Source of the DNA: Drechslerella dactyloides
Lineage: Eukaryota; Ascomycota; Orbiliomycetes; Orbiliales; Orbiliaceae
Reading direction: 5' to 3'
Assembly: GCA_020064725.1 (NCBI GenBank)
Contig: JAGTWJ010000008.1
Span: 930,001-994,000, forward strand
DNA: 64,000 nucleotides
The translations under genes and the position numbers were made by a program. This document shows positions 23,890 through 36,389 of the stretch, one piece after another. Below the pieces are notes generated by a model that was not told where the DNA came from, did not search any database, and saw nothing but the letters and a program-made list of their open reading frames with translations. Every line of letters starts with the position of its first letter. The first letter of the stretch is position 1.

Positions 23890-26630
23890 GCTTGCAGCAG
23901 GCAGGATCGAACAGGAACGAAGCGAGATTGCTGGCTGGACCTGCTGTTTTCTTCGTGTGGGGCGGATGATGCAGAGATTCTACCCGCAAGCAATGTCCCC
24001 TGCTGCTAGCGATAACTACTTCGGTCCTGATAGAGAGGGACGCAGCGATGGATGGCGGAGAGGCCAGAACCTGCTCGCGAGTCTGCCCGGCGAGCACTAG
24101 ACCGATGCCAGCGACGAGAGGCCGTCCGATCCTAGGCCGGTCGGGTACTTATGCTATTCTGACCTGCCCCATGGCTTGGTTTGTTAATCATCTCGATCAT
24201 GGACTGTTTGAGGTTTCGCGGTCTTTTGTGCAGCTGGCCCGGCCGGCTCGTTTCGATTCACGAAACCGATCATGACGCGGGCTTAGCATAGAAATGATTT
24301 GCATTGCTGCAGCTTCTTACCCTGCCTGTTGTGTATAATATACTTGGAAGTGCAAGTGGGTGTATATATGGAAACCAGAGCGGCTACGAGGGAGGTTAGA
24401 TGGGTGGAAGTTCCGGATGGCGGTCTGGGAGCATGCAAGCCTCGCGTCGCGGGTTCCGAAGGATGATGTAAGGATACGAAGCTAAGGGACGGGGGGTGGT
24501 ACTGGTAGCGATGCTGGTTTATTTATTTAAGCTTGTGCACCGTTGGCAGTTCGCGATGGTGGCGATGAAGGTGTCGTACAGGCCGGCGGCGAAGGAGGAC
24601 GAGGGCGAGGGCGACGATGGAGATGATGATGAGGAGGAGGAGGAGAGGAAAGAGGTAGGGTTGGGCAATGGCGGAAAGATGAGGAGAACTGCAAGTGGTA
24701 CCTACATTTACAGGTACATGGCATTACATGAGCACAGCTATGAGAAACCCGGGCGGATAGGACGCAGAGAAAAGAAAAGAAGAGACAGACGGACAGCAAA
24801 AGAAAAAGCAGCCGACAGGCACAGGAACGTCAGTTCGGTCTCCAGGAACAGGAAAGAGGAAGGAGGCGGACGAGGACAAACGAGAGGGGGCCGCTGGCAG
24901 TAGTCCGGCTTCAAGAGAGGAGGAGGAGGCACACTCGCTTCTGAATTCTAATACGTGGAGATGCAACCAACAGCCAGCTGTGGGAACCGGGCGACGGCAT
25001 GGCCTGGTTCGGCCGGTACCTGATTTATCGTCTGACAGGTACCGAGTGTCCTTGCCTTGATTCTGGACGCACTTGGATAGATGTGACCTGAGCACGGCAG
25101 GCCAAGTCCATTCCATGCGTCGGCAAGGTTAGGGATAAAGTAGGCCCTCGGCACGGAGCAGTCATATGTATGTATGGTGTATACAATGATGCATCCACTG
25201 GAGATAAGCGGGAGAAGCGGGTCCGAATGAAAAGAACAAACAGAAAAACGAACGAGAAGAGAACGACGAACTTACTATGCTGCTATTTTCTTACTCTTCT
25301 GAAAAAAAGAAAGATAAAACAGGATATCGGAACAGGCCGTGCGCAAAGGGGACGAAAAAGCCGCCTGGTGCAGCGCTCGTGAGAACTCGAAGTAGAAGTC
25401 GATTCAGCGTCTTGACGGGCGACAAAAAGGAAACGTGGAGACAGCCGCCGCTGGCGACAAGACAACGGCGAGACGGTTTCTGCGGCAGGCAAATGCTTCT
25501 TTACTTATAAGTGCCTCCCTTATACGCAATTCCGGAGCTGTTATAGCAGCTCAATTAATGAATGGTGGTCGCAGCAATACTATCATTTCATCTATAATTG
25601 TAACCATCATGCCTACTAATGCTGCTGATGCCGTTCTCTCAAAGCCCTTCTTCTCTCTCGCTCAGGCCCCGAAACACTCTTCCATCACCTGTTCAGAAAA
25701 TAAACACCCTTCCCGAGCATGCCCTCTATCTATATATGGGTCAAGGCCAACAAGACGTACCTGGGCACAGTTGAGGGCCAGAAATTTTAAAAAGCGAGGG
25801 GCTGCTGCAGGAGACGAAAGGGAACGATGCCGGAATAGGAAGATAAACGACAAAACGTCGACATCGAGCAGCGTTGCTCAATGGCTTGCATCCACCCCGG
25901 GGACAGTCCCCTCGATTGACCGCTCATTCGCCCGACGAAAGCGAAAGAAACTTCATGCTTGCCCAGAACCGAAAGTATAAGTGCCTGTTTATAGCGTCTA
26001 TCGGTCAGCCAGTGTTAATTTTACGACGCAATTGCAAACAAATGGGCTAATATATCAGCTCATGCATGCTGTCCCCCCAGCGCTTGCGACTGGTCCGATT
26101 ATTTGATTCGACCTGGCCGCCGAATCGAACACCGCGCCTTGACGCAATTTGATTGCGCAACTGTCGCGTTATAAGAAGTGCCAGCTAAAATGCTGTACCG
26201 CCAGCGGTCCTTGCTCAAGTTGTAAGAGAGCGATTTACAGCAAGCAGGAGCATTAACCTGAGCAATCCTCATCCTCATCCCATCCCATCACCCATGTTGG
26301 AGGAGAGCAACCAAAGCAGCGTTAGCGATTGTTTCTGGACTGCATGGCCGCCAAGTATCCACGGCTCCAACTGACTACCCCTCGCTTTTGACCTGAAGAG
26401 CAGGAGAGTCCAGAAGAATGCTTGTGTGTGGTCGTATCTCCTTTTCCCAGGTTCCTGTTGGTTCCCAGAGCCGGGGTTCTCCTAGATAAGGCCCCCCAGA
26501 CATTTTAGCATAGCCTCTGTCGATGAGCTCCAAAAACTCGCAGAGCCGGCCAGACCCATCGGAGCGAGCTTGCAGTCGCATCCAGGAACATTGGACTCAT
26601 CCGTCCGCTCCCCTAGCTTGTGCGCATGCA

Positions 26631-26653
26631 GGTTGGGTTGGTTGGTTGGTTGG
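26631..26653. repeat. (GGTT)n microsatellite
   Basis: About five ggtt units in tandem lie in the 7-kb gene-poor stretch. Confidence 0.8.
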
Positions 26654-28882
26654 CTGTCCTGTTTGCATTTTTGCGCATTGGCAAGGGCACACCTGGATGG
26701 ATTGCATTGCGAGCGAGGGAAAGTCCCGTCAGATGGCTCCCACCTATCAACGCTGGCCATCCCCAGCAGGGTATGGTCTGACCCTTTCGGTGGCGCACGG
26801 TGTGTGGAGAGCTATCATGTGATCCGTTGATGGAATGTTAAAAATCCAACTTAGCGAGGAACCTTGCATGTTGTGCTGCATAGTTTTGGAGAATACCCTT
26901 GCAGGATCCAGCAGTCTGGTATCGAATGCGCTGGCGTCCATCCGATTGCTCAGAGTGACCGATCCCTTGCGAGCTGGCCGAGAAGACGAGGGCGACGTGA
27001 GATGTGTGAGAGATGTGTGCGGGTGTGTGTCAGTGCTCTTGCAAGTGCGCTGGGAGCAGCTCATTTGTGACGTTTTCCGTCGCTGCAACACCTCGCATCA
27101 CATTGCAAGCCACCTGCAGATATCGCTGCCAACTTGGGGCAAGCAGGCAAACCCTATAATATCTTTCGTTTTATAATCTCACTCGACAGAATGGAAAAAA
27201 ATTTTCTCTCCTCGCTCTCGATTATGATTTGCCCGACAAAGATGGTATCCAGAATGGCCGGCGACAAAGGTGCTCCTAATTACGTATCTCAGCCTAGCGT
27301 CTTCGCAACAGAACCGAAAATTTTCGATATCCGGCGAAAGACGGCCTGTTCTCCACATCCGAGATGGGCCCCGCGATATCATATCTGCAGCTGTTGATAA
27401 CTTTAAGACAAAAGATACAAGATATGACCTAACTAGCTCGCCGTGCGTGTTCCTCTCTGGAGCTCGCGGCTTCATCCAATGGCACATCGGGAAATGAGCT
27501 CTAGTTCGCATTCCTATCGAGCAGCGGTTACAAGTCACAGCGGCTGCATTGCATTTTCCACTACAGAGATTTTCCCTGTCAGCTGCGGCTTTTCTTTTGA
27601 ATTCGGTATGGCCGAGCCTGCCGAGCTAGCCAGTCCATCCCCAAGGGTCCTTATAGAGTCTTGGGGATACGTCGGCCAAGGCACCTAAGCTTTAGATTAT
27701 TGGGAGCGCTGCTAAGCTGTGGGCGAAGTATCGAGACTGATTATCTGGTATCTCAATTGGCAGCCTAATGCCGTCAATGCCGTTAGGGGAAGAGCTCACA
27801 ACTTCAAGCTACCAAGTAGACAGCCTAGATCTACAGAAAGAGAAATGTTGTTACCCAGACGGAGGGCAGCTGGTATAACGCTTGCTCGCTGCGGTAATCG
27901 TTAGCTCGGTAGCCTGCCATTATCAATCGGCCATTTAAAGTGAATGTGGTCAAGTTCCGATTGCTACTTATAATTATCTTCCGGCGCGCCCAAACTTTTG
28001 GTCATAGGACTCTGATAGGCCAGTGCAAGATAAACGTACATTCCGAAAGATGACTCGCACAAAATCACACAAGGGTGCGAAGGGTCTAGCGTGGCCGGGC
28101 TTTGGGAAATGATACAATAAGATACACCTAGTGTACCCGGCTAGCTAATATACTAGTCTAGCCTTCTGATTAATCGATACCGTTTCCTGCATTCCGCTCA
28201 GCGTATTATACTTACCCAGATATATACTACTGTTGATCAATTATATGGGCTCATAAAGCATCCACAGGTACATGTAATTTGTACGAATTCATAGCCTCAG
28301 TATAAATTTACAAATCGTCTCCTTGAGGGGCTGGCAGTTACCGATAAAATTGTCCCATAGAGCGAAATCCTATCAACAATCCCCATCCGCAACCATTCCA
28401 CTTCCTTAGAACACACACCAGATACATGCAATCCCACAATGCCATGCAACATGCATTCCAACCTATGCCTCATGACCACCAGCCGCCAGCCGCCCAGCTT
28501 CGAGAAACCGTCAGAAGCCTGCATGCGCATGCACGCTACCAATTCTGCCGCTACTTCGACAGAACGTAGCGGTACAGTACAATAGGACACACAATACAAT
28601 AGAATACATACAAAGTACCTTCTGCACGCACGGCATGCATATTCTGCAAGGCTGAATTTATCGACAATTAGGTCGGGCAGGAGACCTCCGAGGTGGAGCG
28701 GTCCATTCACGAAGCTGCAGGTCCTCCCCCCAAATGCAGAGAATGCAGCCGGTCCAATGACACTTCATCGTGCATGATCGATATCAGCGACGCCGCTATG
28801 TTTCCATGGCTGCTCAACTATCTATCTTCTAATCGACGCTCCAGCGGGGAAACATATATTCCAATTAATGTTCATAGAGCTA

Positions 28883-28885
28883 GCG

Positions 28886-28919
<34 letters not shown>

Positions 28920-28922
28920 CGC
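28883..28922. repeat. 40-bp perfect palindrome: GCGC-capped (TA)n
   Basis: A run of TA dinucleotides is flanked by gcgcta on the left and tagcgc on the right, so the whole segment is its own reverse complement. It could extrude as a cruciform. No gene lies within 1 kb. Confidence 0.85.
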
Positions 28923-30030
28923 CCTTCGATCGACTTCTTGGCCTGGTCCTATATATGGCCCATGCATGTTGGGGAATGTGATATAAACGCGAATGAAACG
29001 ATCCATTGTTATTTATATCGAGGGCGCCGATGATCATATCATATGGGCCAGGTACATGTCCACGAACACGTAGCTCCTCCGGAGACTATTTTGCCATTTC
29101 ACATTCTTCATCTCGGATGATTGCGCATGCTCCACCTCGAATAGGCCCAGATTGACCAAAGCCGCATCCTTGGCTCTACTTATACGTGCATTTACCGCGC
29201 GAATCGTTCATTCAAAATCGCCCAATTTGTCGCAAGCTGCATCGGAACCCTTCCTTGCCTGTTCAAGTCTTTTTCTTTCTTTCTTTCCTTTCGTATGCAC
29301 GTAAGTGCGCACATTACATATGCACGTTGTCCGCACATATGTATGGAATACCTGACGCCGACGCTCCGCTCCGGAGAGGAGATTCCCCCCAAAAAAAACC
29401 TCCAGCTCCACTTTCAAGACGTGCGTACGTCTGTCTATCTGTATGTATGTAGTGTGCATCCCCTGCGTCTCTTTTCCGCTTTTTTCCCATCCTTCCATAC
29501 CAACCAAGCGACAGCCTGCGGATGCCTTGGAAAGACGGCCATGCATGTGGGGTCTTGTCGATCGCACACTATTTGGCTCGATTGGGATTCTTGACGTTTC
29601 ATGTCGCTGTTGCAGGGTGGATTCGATGCGGACGCATACACATGTGCAAAATTACCGATCCGTTGTGTCAGGAAGCCTTCCGCGCGCATCCACGCTAGTA
29701 AATCTAGAATCCAATAAATCAAGTAATTGGCTGGCGCTGCGAGATTCCAATGCTGGTCAGCAAAGCGGGTGTATGAGGATCTAATATTCTAAAAATTATC
29801 ATTACAGGAGAAGGCAAGGTACGCAAGCACTCAGGTATCGATGGGTAAAACTTCAAAATGCAAAATGCAAAAAAAACGAAACAAGCCGCTACGCCATGAG
29901 CAAGTTGCATCTATAATATCGTCAAATCGCTCTATATCCGCACCGCAGCTGCCTGCGTGCATGCGTCTGACGTACGGGAGACCCTACATACCATTATTCC
30001 CACTGCACGCACCATAAATGTGCAACCGGA

Positions 30031-30050
30031 TCGACTCATACATGAGTCGA
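30031..30050. repeat. 9-bp inverted repeat just 3' of the GT23 gene
   Basis: TCGACTCAT and ATGAGTCGA are separated by 2 bp, starting one base after the stop codon of the minus-strand glycosyltransferase. It could be a 3'-UTR hairpin or a bZIP-like half-site pair. Confidence 0.7.
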
Positions 30051-30051
30051 A

Positions 30052-32380
30052 TCATGGGAAATTTATCCAATCCGCCATAAACCCAGCGTCTAGGTAAGGC
30101 GCACGACACTTATCCATCAACGTGCACCTGATCGCATCGATCATCTTGTTCCAATTCGAGTTTCGGTTGCCGACAAATCTAGAAACCCCATCCAGCGTAG
30201 GGCCATGACGTTAGCTCCTCATCCACACCCAGGACCAGAAGAGGGGCAAGCAAGGTAGCGCAGCTCGGCAGGCTTGGGAATCTGGAACCTACGTGTCGCA
30301 CTCAACTGCCATCCAGAGTTGCATGATGTGCGTTATCAAGGCGTCCGTCTTGTTGTGCGTCAGCTCCAAGTTGGCTTGGGGCCCACCATCCACGCGCGGG
30401 ATATTCGACCAGTACCTGCCGTGCGAAGTGCATCATTCCACGCAACTAGTCAGCTAGCTGTAGCTAAACACATAGACCGTCTACGTAGACAGAAGGGAAC
30501 TCGACTCGATGCGGCTCGATTGAACCCCGCTTTGCGCAGATCGTTCCCCTGCGCGGGGACTCGAGCTCGGGAGCCCTCGGATCGCGCAAAGGACAAAGCC
30601 GAAGAGGGTAGCACACCCTAGATTAACAATTGAAGCCGCTTACCAAGTCCAATCTAAGTTAGGGTAACTCCTCATAGGGTTGATGAAAGGCGTATGAATC
30701 GCTTCCTCGATGGCGCCTGGATCCTCGGTGCTCATGAAGCCGCGTTTGAGGTACCGTAATGGGTTTCGCAGGACGAAGCGCTCAGCGGCGACAATGTAGT
30801 CGCGTGTGGAGATGAGGCGCCCTTCGCCAGCTTTGTCTCCGTGGCGGATATGCACTGATATTGTCGAAGGTGGCAGCGGGAACGGCATGGTTTTATTGAA
30901 TGGCTGCGCTTTCGTTAGCACGCTATATTACGAATATTATAATGGATATATATCGCACGGGGACTATAACGTGACGTGACGTCCGTCCGAGAATATAATT
31001 TGAGTGATGCAACGTACCTGGCTAGAATTCCCGCGATTGGTACCCACGCCGCGGTGGAGCGACTTGTCCAACCTCATCTCCGCGATGCGTTCCAGAGCCG
31101 CGCGATTCGGCCGGAGAATAAACCCATAGAGCTGCGACCGCCACCAGTATCTCAACAACGTGCCGCTGGGCGCTAGATCCATGCCCTGCAGGTACGATAT
31201 CAACGCCCACACGGCCAGCGGCGGGATGTCCCTACGCACCCCGCCCCGGTACTCCGCCGTCGGGATTTCCCAGACTGAGTTTTCGGGCGTCGCGAACGAT
31301 GCACACGACGAGAGGTCCTCAACGACGCATTCTAGGGACGCATTCTTCTTGCGATGGCGTGCGCAGTTCACGTCGACGAGGGTATTACCCGGTGCGTTTG
31401 AGTCGTCCAATATCAGGATTCTATCCGCGAGGATGGCGTTCGACAACTCGTTGAAGATGCGGCGGACGATGGCGCCGAGGCCGTGGTGTGGCCAGTGGTT
31501 TTTGAGTACATAGAACTTCTTGCCTTCGCAACTAGCGGGATTCTGGTGGTCGTGTATGTATTGCTGAGCCCATTTCGTCCTGTTCACAGAAAACGAGCAT
31601 CAAAAGTTAGTTACTACCAAATTGGCGGACATATATTGGGGCGTGGGTGTGTCAGATGGTCGTACAGCGGGGATAGCCCATTGTCATCCAGGATGTTGAT
31701 ATGGTCCTGCCATGATCCCGTCCGATTGATTCCATAGAAGCTTTCTATCTTCTTCAGCTGCCTGGGCGAATGCTGTGCTTGTGCCTCGAGCTTCGGCAAC
31801 AGATCCTTCTCAGCTTCCGTCAAGAGTTGGAGCAGACCATTCTTGTCCGGCTGACCAGGGGTTTTGAACCATGGGTTCGGGTTTGCGTAACCCATAGGAA
31901 AGTCGGCCGCAATTTGTTCGACATCGAGCTCGAGTTGGGTGGGGGGTTGTAGCGACGCTGACGCTGACGGTGGAGATGAAGATGAGGATGCAGATGAAGA
32001 TGAAGATGAAGGTGATGGCGACGGCGACGGTGATTTTGATGTTGATAATGATGATGACGGCGGTGGAGGCTTCTGACTTTGAGGTTTCGACTCAGGCTCC
32101 GATTTGGTACAATTGCAAGCTATATCGGGAAAGAAGTTATAGTCAGCGATACGAGGCGTCAATGAAGGGCGCACAGGAGCGGCAACGTTGACGTGGTACA
32201 GCCGCCATGTTACTTACGCTTGCAAGCGTCCAGAGAGTTAGACGCAGGGGTCGTTAATGTTGAAAGGCCTTTGGAGACGCTGTACGACGATAGAAAAAAC
32301 CATGTCATGGAAAGAAGGACGACGACCGCAAAGGCCAGCCGCAAATGGGGCACCCTGCCTGGGCTGAAGAGGGATGACAT
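30052..32380 (-). CDS. FUT8-like GT23-family glycosyltransferase (alpha-1,6-fucosyltransferase fold)
   Basis: Six exons: 32380..32218, 32119..31618, 31579..31018, 30903..30644, 30415..30293 and 30178..30052, giving 578 residues with all phases consistent. It is a type II membrane protein: the signal anchor is at about 14-33 (LRLAFAVVVLLSMTWFFLSS), followed by a Pro/Ser-rich low-complexity stem (about 65-100). The lumenal part has CEGKKFYVLKNHWPHHGLGA, resembling the first Rossmann motif. SVHIRHGDK has R429 at the place of the GDP-fucose-contacting arginine of FUT8, and MSTEDPGAIEEA precedes a C-terminal FVGNRNSNWNKMIDAIRC (538 on), equivalent to the late donor-binding motif. GT23 enzymes add fucose alpha-1,6 to N-glycan cores in animals and some Mucoromycota (family knowledge). 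Donor and acceptor in this ascomycete are unknown. The last two exons are small and follow a 228-nt intron, so they are easily missed. Confidence 0.8.
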
Positions 32381-33830
32381 GTTCTAATCGCCTACGTAAA
32401 GTCGTAGAGTTAGCATGACTCGAGTTTATTCCGTCTAGACCGCATGTCCATTATCTGAACAATCCCACCACGGTAGGATTCAAAGCCAGCCTGCAGAACA
32501 AACAGCCCAAGCCAGACGTCGCTGATATACCGTGTAAGTACCTTGTGTGTACGATAACTCGAGCCTCGACTAATTACCGTTGTGATCTCATCGGACTGGA
32601 CAAAGCGGGAGGCGCGGTGGAATACTTCGTGATCCTTCGACTCTGACTGCGTTGAGAGTAAATTGCATGGGACAAAAACCCGTCAGCAACCAGCGCGCTG
32701 AAAACCGTTAACCCTTATCATGGCTATGAGAAGAACATTAACCCTCCTCCGGGACATCTAGGGGTTTCTGCATGCCAACGGTGGCAGAATGGGGGTCTCT
32801 CAGTCTACTTTGGGCTGCATCGTGGCCGGCCGGCCACCCCTATTTACCAGTGTGAGTCTGCATTGTCCAGACATGTTCCTGGCGGGCCCGGTCACGCAAG
32901 ATCCATGCGATACACACGATGGCCAAAACAGCCAACCAAGAATGAATTAGACGGCCGCCGGGACCTTGACTAAGCTTCGTATTGCTTAGTTGCGGCCGCA
33001 AGCCCAGCCTCGGCGCGGGATTGGGGAGAAACCCTGTCGACCGGTATCTTATAAGCCTTATGTTTGCAATTTCGGGATGTTGTATTTTCGTGTCAGCCGC
33101 ATCTTGGCCATTTTTGTGCACCTTTGCATTCCTGCCGCATTTAACATATCTCTCCCGTTTGGGACGTAGTCTGCGACAGAATTTTGGGAAATCGTAGCTA
33201 TATAGGACTAGCTTCCACTCAAGAAGCTTCGAAAGATATTGAGCCAATTTAGCAGATCGAGCCTTACGCAGGTTTTAGAATTGGTCTACGTTTCAGTCAC
33301 GGCGTTAGAACGGTACTTCATGAATCCGACTGGAGAGGTCGGCTTCATGAACAAAATCCAATGGCAGAATAGAGGTCATAGCTTGTAAAATTAAAAACGT
33401 GATGGACCGTGCATTTAACCACTCTAGATGGCCCCCCACTCGAGGACTCGGATACAAGAACAAGGATGCCATGACAGTTGTATCATGGGCAGGGTCCGCG
33501 TTGCAGGCCGCGTGGCCAATGGCGGCTCGGCTGCGATATCTTGTCACTTTCGTGTGACCTGCCAGGAAGGGTCCCGCCGCGGCCCTCTCCTTCTCGCTAA
33601 CCAAAGTTTACCCGCGGATCTCCAGCGCATTTCGCCTGTCTCAGGAGTAACTTATCACTTCGTGCTTCGTACTTCGTGCAACTTTGAAGACTAGATTGCT
33701 AGCCAGGCTGCCGACGAAAAGCTTACGTAATGGAGAATTTATATCTTCGTGCATCCAAGTGATATCCACTTTGTTGCCCGTTTAAACCCATTTATTCGCG
33801 TATCAAAGGCTTCACGACTTCACTAACCGG
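32381..33830. other. intergenic, promoter of the GT23 gene and 3' region of rrp6
   Basis: No gene is seen. The 135-residue minus-strand ORF at 32840-33247 shows no recognisable domain and looks accidental. Confidence 0.5.
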
Positions 33831-36389
33831 CTAGTATTTCATCGTAAAGCTCTTGCCTTCCTTGTCTCGCTTTCGGGCCCGCATGCCTCTGGGACCCTCG
33901 CCGTACTTCTTGCCACCTTGGAAGGCATTTGCCTCCGCTTCCCTCTTTGCATTCATTACCGATGGTGCCGTAGAATAGTCAAACGGCTGGAAATCGTCGG
34001 GATTCGAGGCATCCTCGCCTTGAGATTGCGCTTGCAGGCCCCTCTTTGCTTCTTCCTTCTTTCTCTTCTTCTCTGCCTTCTTTGCGGCCCGACGGTCTGC
34101 TTTCGAAATCGTCATGACATCCTCCTCCTCCTCTTCGTCCTGTCCGGTCTCGTTGCCGGACGTCAGAGCGGCAGCTGGAGGACTGGATGTTTCTGGAAGC
34201 TCGCTGGCTTCAGCGCCGGCTGTGTCCTCAGCGACATCCTGGATCTTCCGTTTCCGCCCCCCGCCAAGCTGTTTAACAACAATGATATCTGGTACTTCTG
34301 CCTTTGTTTCTCTATCTTTGATGTATTCTGCACGCGGAATCGGAGTCGATTGCGTCTCCGCTCCACTAGGATTCTCAAAGATCGTGGCTGTGATATTAGG
34401 CAGCGGCAGCGCGAGAGAGATGTCGTTAACACCAGTGACAAGGTCCTTAACCTGCCAGCGACTGCCACCAAACGTGCTCCCCCAGAACTGAGATTCCTCG
34501 GTCTTCGCTTTCGCATCCTCAGCGCCAAGCATCGGGTCTATTTTCACTTCTCCAGCAGCCTGGCCACCTTCCTTGGACTTGGGCTCCCAATATTTCCCCG
34601 TCGCACCTAAGAGATGGTGAACGGAGCTGAACGGGATAGGGTTGGCCTTGGCCTCCTGAATCACAGACACGAGGTCCGCTAGCCTAGCTCTGATCACTGG
34701 ATTGTTCGTAATCGACAGAGCTGCAGCAGCATCAACGGGCATCTGTCGAGCCAAGCTGAGCAGGTGATTCTTGGACATGACAAAGTTTGGGTTGTCGTCT
34801 TCCTCTCTGGCGACCTTGTCCCGCCACGCGTGGATGGCTTTGAAAACGGCAAATTGCTCGTCTGTAAAGTCGATAGCATTGTGTCTAAGAATCGAGAGCC
34901 AGCCGCGAGACCCGCTGCCTCGCATCGAGTCGTACGGTTCCACGTCATATGTCTTCGCTGACGTTTCTTTCGAATGCTGCAGAACAATTTCGGTCTTGTT
35001 TTCGTCTACGCTACTCTTCTCAAGCAATTCGTTCTTCATATTGTCAAATATGTATAAGAGGAAGTGGGTGTCGGATCTTGCATAGTCGAGCATGTCTTGC
35101 GGTATCGGCCTGCGGGACATTCGATTAGCTTGAGCGAGGATAAATGCCACCTCGCAATCGGCATTTTTCTCACCTGACTCTCCAGTCTGCCAGCTGGTAT
35201 GATTTGTCGGCGTCGAAATTTATGTATTTCTTCAAGAGGAATGCCAGACTATGTCCGGCAAACCCCAAGCTTCGTGCGGCATCATAAGTATCGAACAATC
35301 CGACGACATATAGATTCAAGTCTCTCTGAAGCCATATAATATCCATAAAGGCACCATGGAAAACCTGACAAACGGTTAGAAGTCTGCAATCTTTCCTTTA
35401 GTGTTCCAATTCTCCTTACCTTGACGATTTTTGGGTCGGCGAACACCTCGTTCAGCACCTCGAGCTCATCTCTCAGCTTCAGCGTGTCTATTATCCAATC
35501 CTGATCCCGTGTGCTGATCTGCATCAGGCAAACCAACCCTATATACGTCCGATAGTCGTGATGCTCCAAGTCGACGGCGATTTCGCTCGCCTTGAGTAAT
35601 TGTTCCGTCATGTCACTCAAAGCTTCAGGGGTGTCGACCCAAATTGCGGACGTGGATTCAAATGGGTGGTATTGAATAGGCGGTGACCATACCCGCACGC
35701 GCTTCGGAAACGTGTATCGCGATATCTCCTCCAGATACGGATGCGGGTACTTCTCCCTCCCCTCCACTACCGTTGGTACCAGGCTTTCATCGAGCGGTTT
35801 TATCGCGTGGGGCTTGCGAGTCAGACGTGGTTTATACGGTCCTGTATCGAGAGGTGACAGCGGTTTCTTGAACTGCAGTTGTGGTTTCGCCATGTGTAAA
35901 CTTTTATTGAAGGCTCTCCGTCCCTCAGCTGTCCGTTTGTCCGGCCTGGCTGACTTGTAGTTACTGCTGGCCGCGGTCGTTTGCATTACGCCTCTGTTGA
36001 CGGTCCCCGTGTACTCGTCCATACAAAGGTCCTGCTCAATGGTCAGCTCCCTCCTATGGCCAACCGTCCGTTGAACTGGCGCGTCCTCCTACCGCTTTCT
36101 CCAACAGGAAGTCGACGACCTCCGAGACGGCAGACCACCGCGCCTCCACGCTGTCTGCATCTTCAAAACTCTCGAATTTGATGTCCGATCCATGGGTGGC
36201 ATTCCGAACGAGGTCATTGATCATCCCGAGGACCTTGCCATTGGCCTTGTCCAAGGCCGTCGCGAATTCCGTGTCCAATGATTTGTTGAATGCGAGGTCG
36301 CCGGACGATAGCACCTTCGTGTGCTTGATGAGCTGAATGAGGGCCTTCGAGGCATCCTTCTGGAAATCCGCGAAGTTTGCGGGGTCCAT
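33831..36389 (-). CDS. rrp6: Rrp6/EXOSC10, nuclear exosome 3'-5' exoribonuclease
   Basis: Four exons: 36389..36093, 36031..35420, 35364..35174 and 35109..33831, giving 792 residues. The PMC2NT domain, which binds the cofactor Rrp47, occupies about 1-110 (GDLAFNKSLDTEFATALDKA). The DEDD-Y exonuclease domain has EIAVDLEHHDYRTYIGLVCL with catalytic D253 and E255, the third acidic site in GLFDTYDAARSLGF, and the Tyr/Asp pair in MLDYARSDTHFLLYI. An HRDC domain follows (FAVFKAIHAWRDKVAREEDD). The C-terminal third is Lys/Glu-rich and disordered, with basic nuclear-localisation-like runs (KKAEKKRKKEEAKR). Rrp6 trims rRNA, snoRNA and cryptic transcripts in the nucleus (family knowledge). Gar1 at 61154 is part of the snoRNPs whose RNAs Rrp6 processes, but the two genes are not adjacent. 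It is divergent from mdm35. Confidence 0.97.

Larger units (their letters stand above)
23049..30051. other. 7.0-kb gene-poor stretch
   Basis: I found no gene I can support. Short ORFs are present on both strands but are basic, low-complexity and unlike known families. It contains a GGAGCA repeat (23822-23889), a GA-rich tract near 24591-24650, a GGTT repeat (26631-26653), a 9-bp inverted repeat (27637-27668), a TTTC tract near 29274-29292 and a 40-bp TA palindrome (28883-28922). The left ~1 kb should hold the RasGAP promoter. Confidence 0.5.

Noticed and set aside
25435..25980. 181-residue plus-strand ORF
   Set aside because: Basic, no family resemblance, no plausible splice partners; codons look like non-coding DNA.
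28883..28922. TA tract considered as a centromere or origin element
   Set aside because: Too short and isolated, with no wider AT-rich block or array around it.
30530..30600. GC-rich segment in the GT23 intron 4 considered as a tRNA
   Set aside because: No matching A and B boxes or cloverleaf could be built. I found no convincing tRNA or 5S rRNA gene anywhere, although a covariance-model scan would be decisive.
32840..33247. 135-residue minus-strand ORF
   Set aside because: No domain, no splice partners and no sign of coding bias; it probably lies in the upstream region of the GT23 gene.
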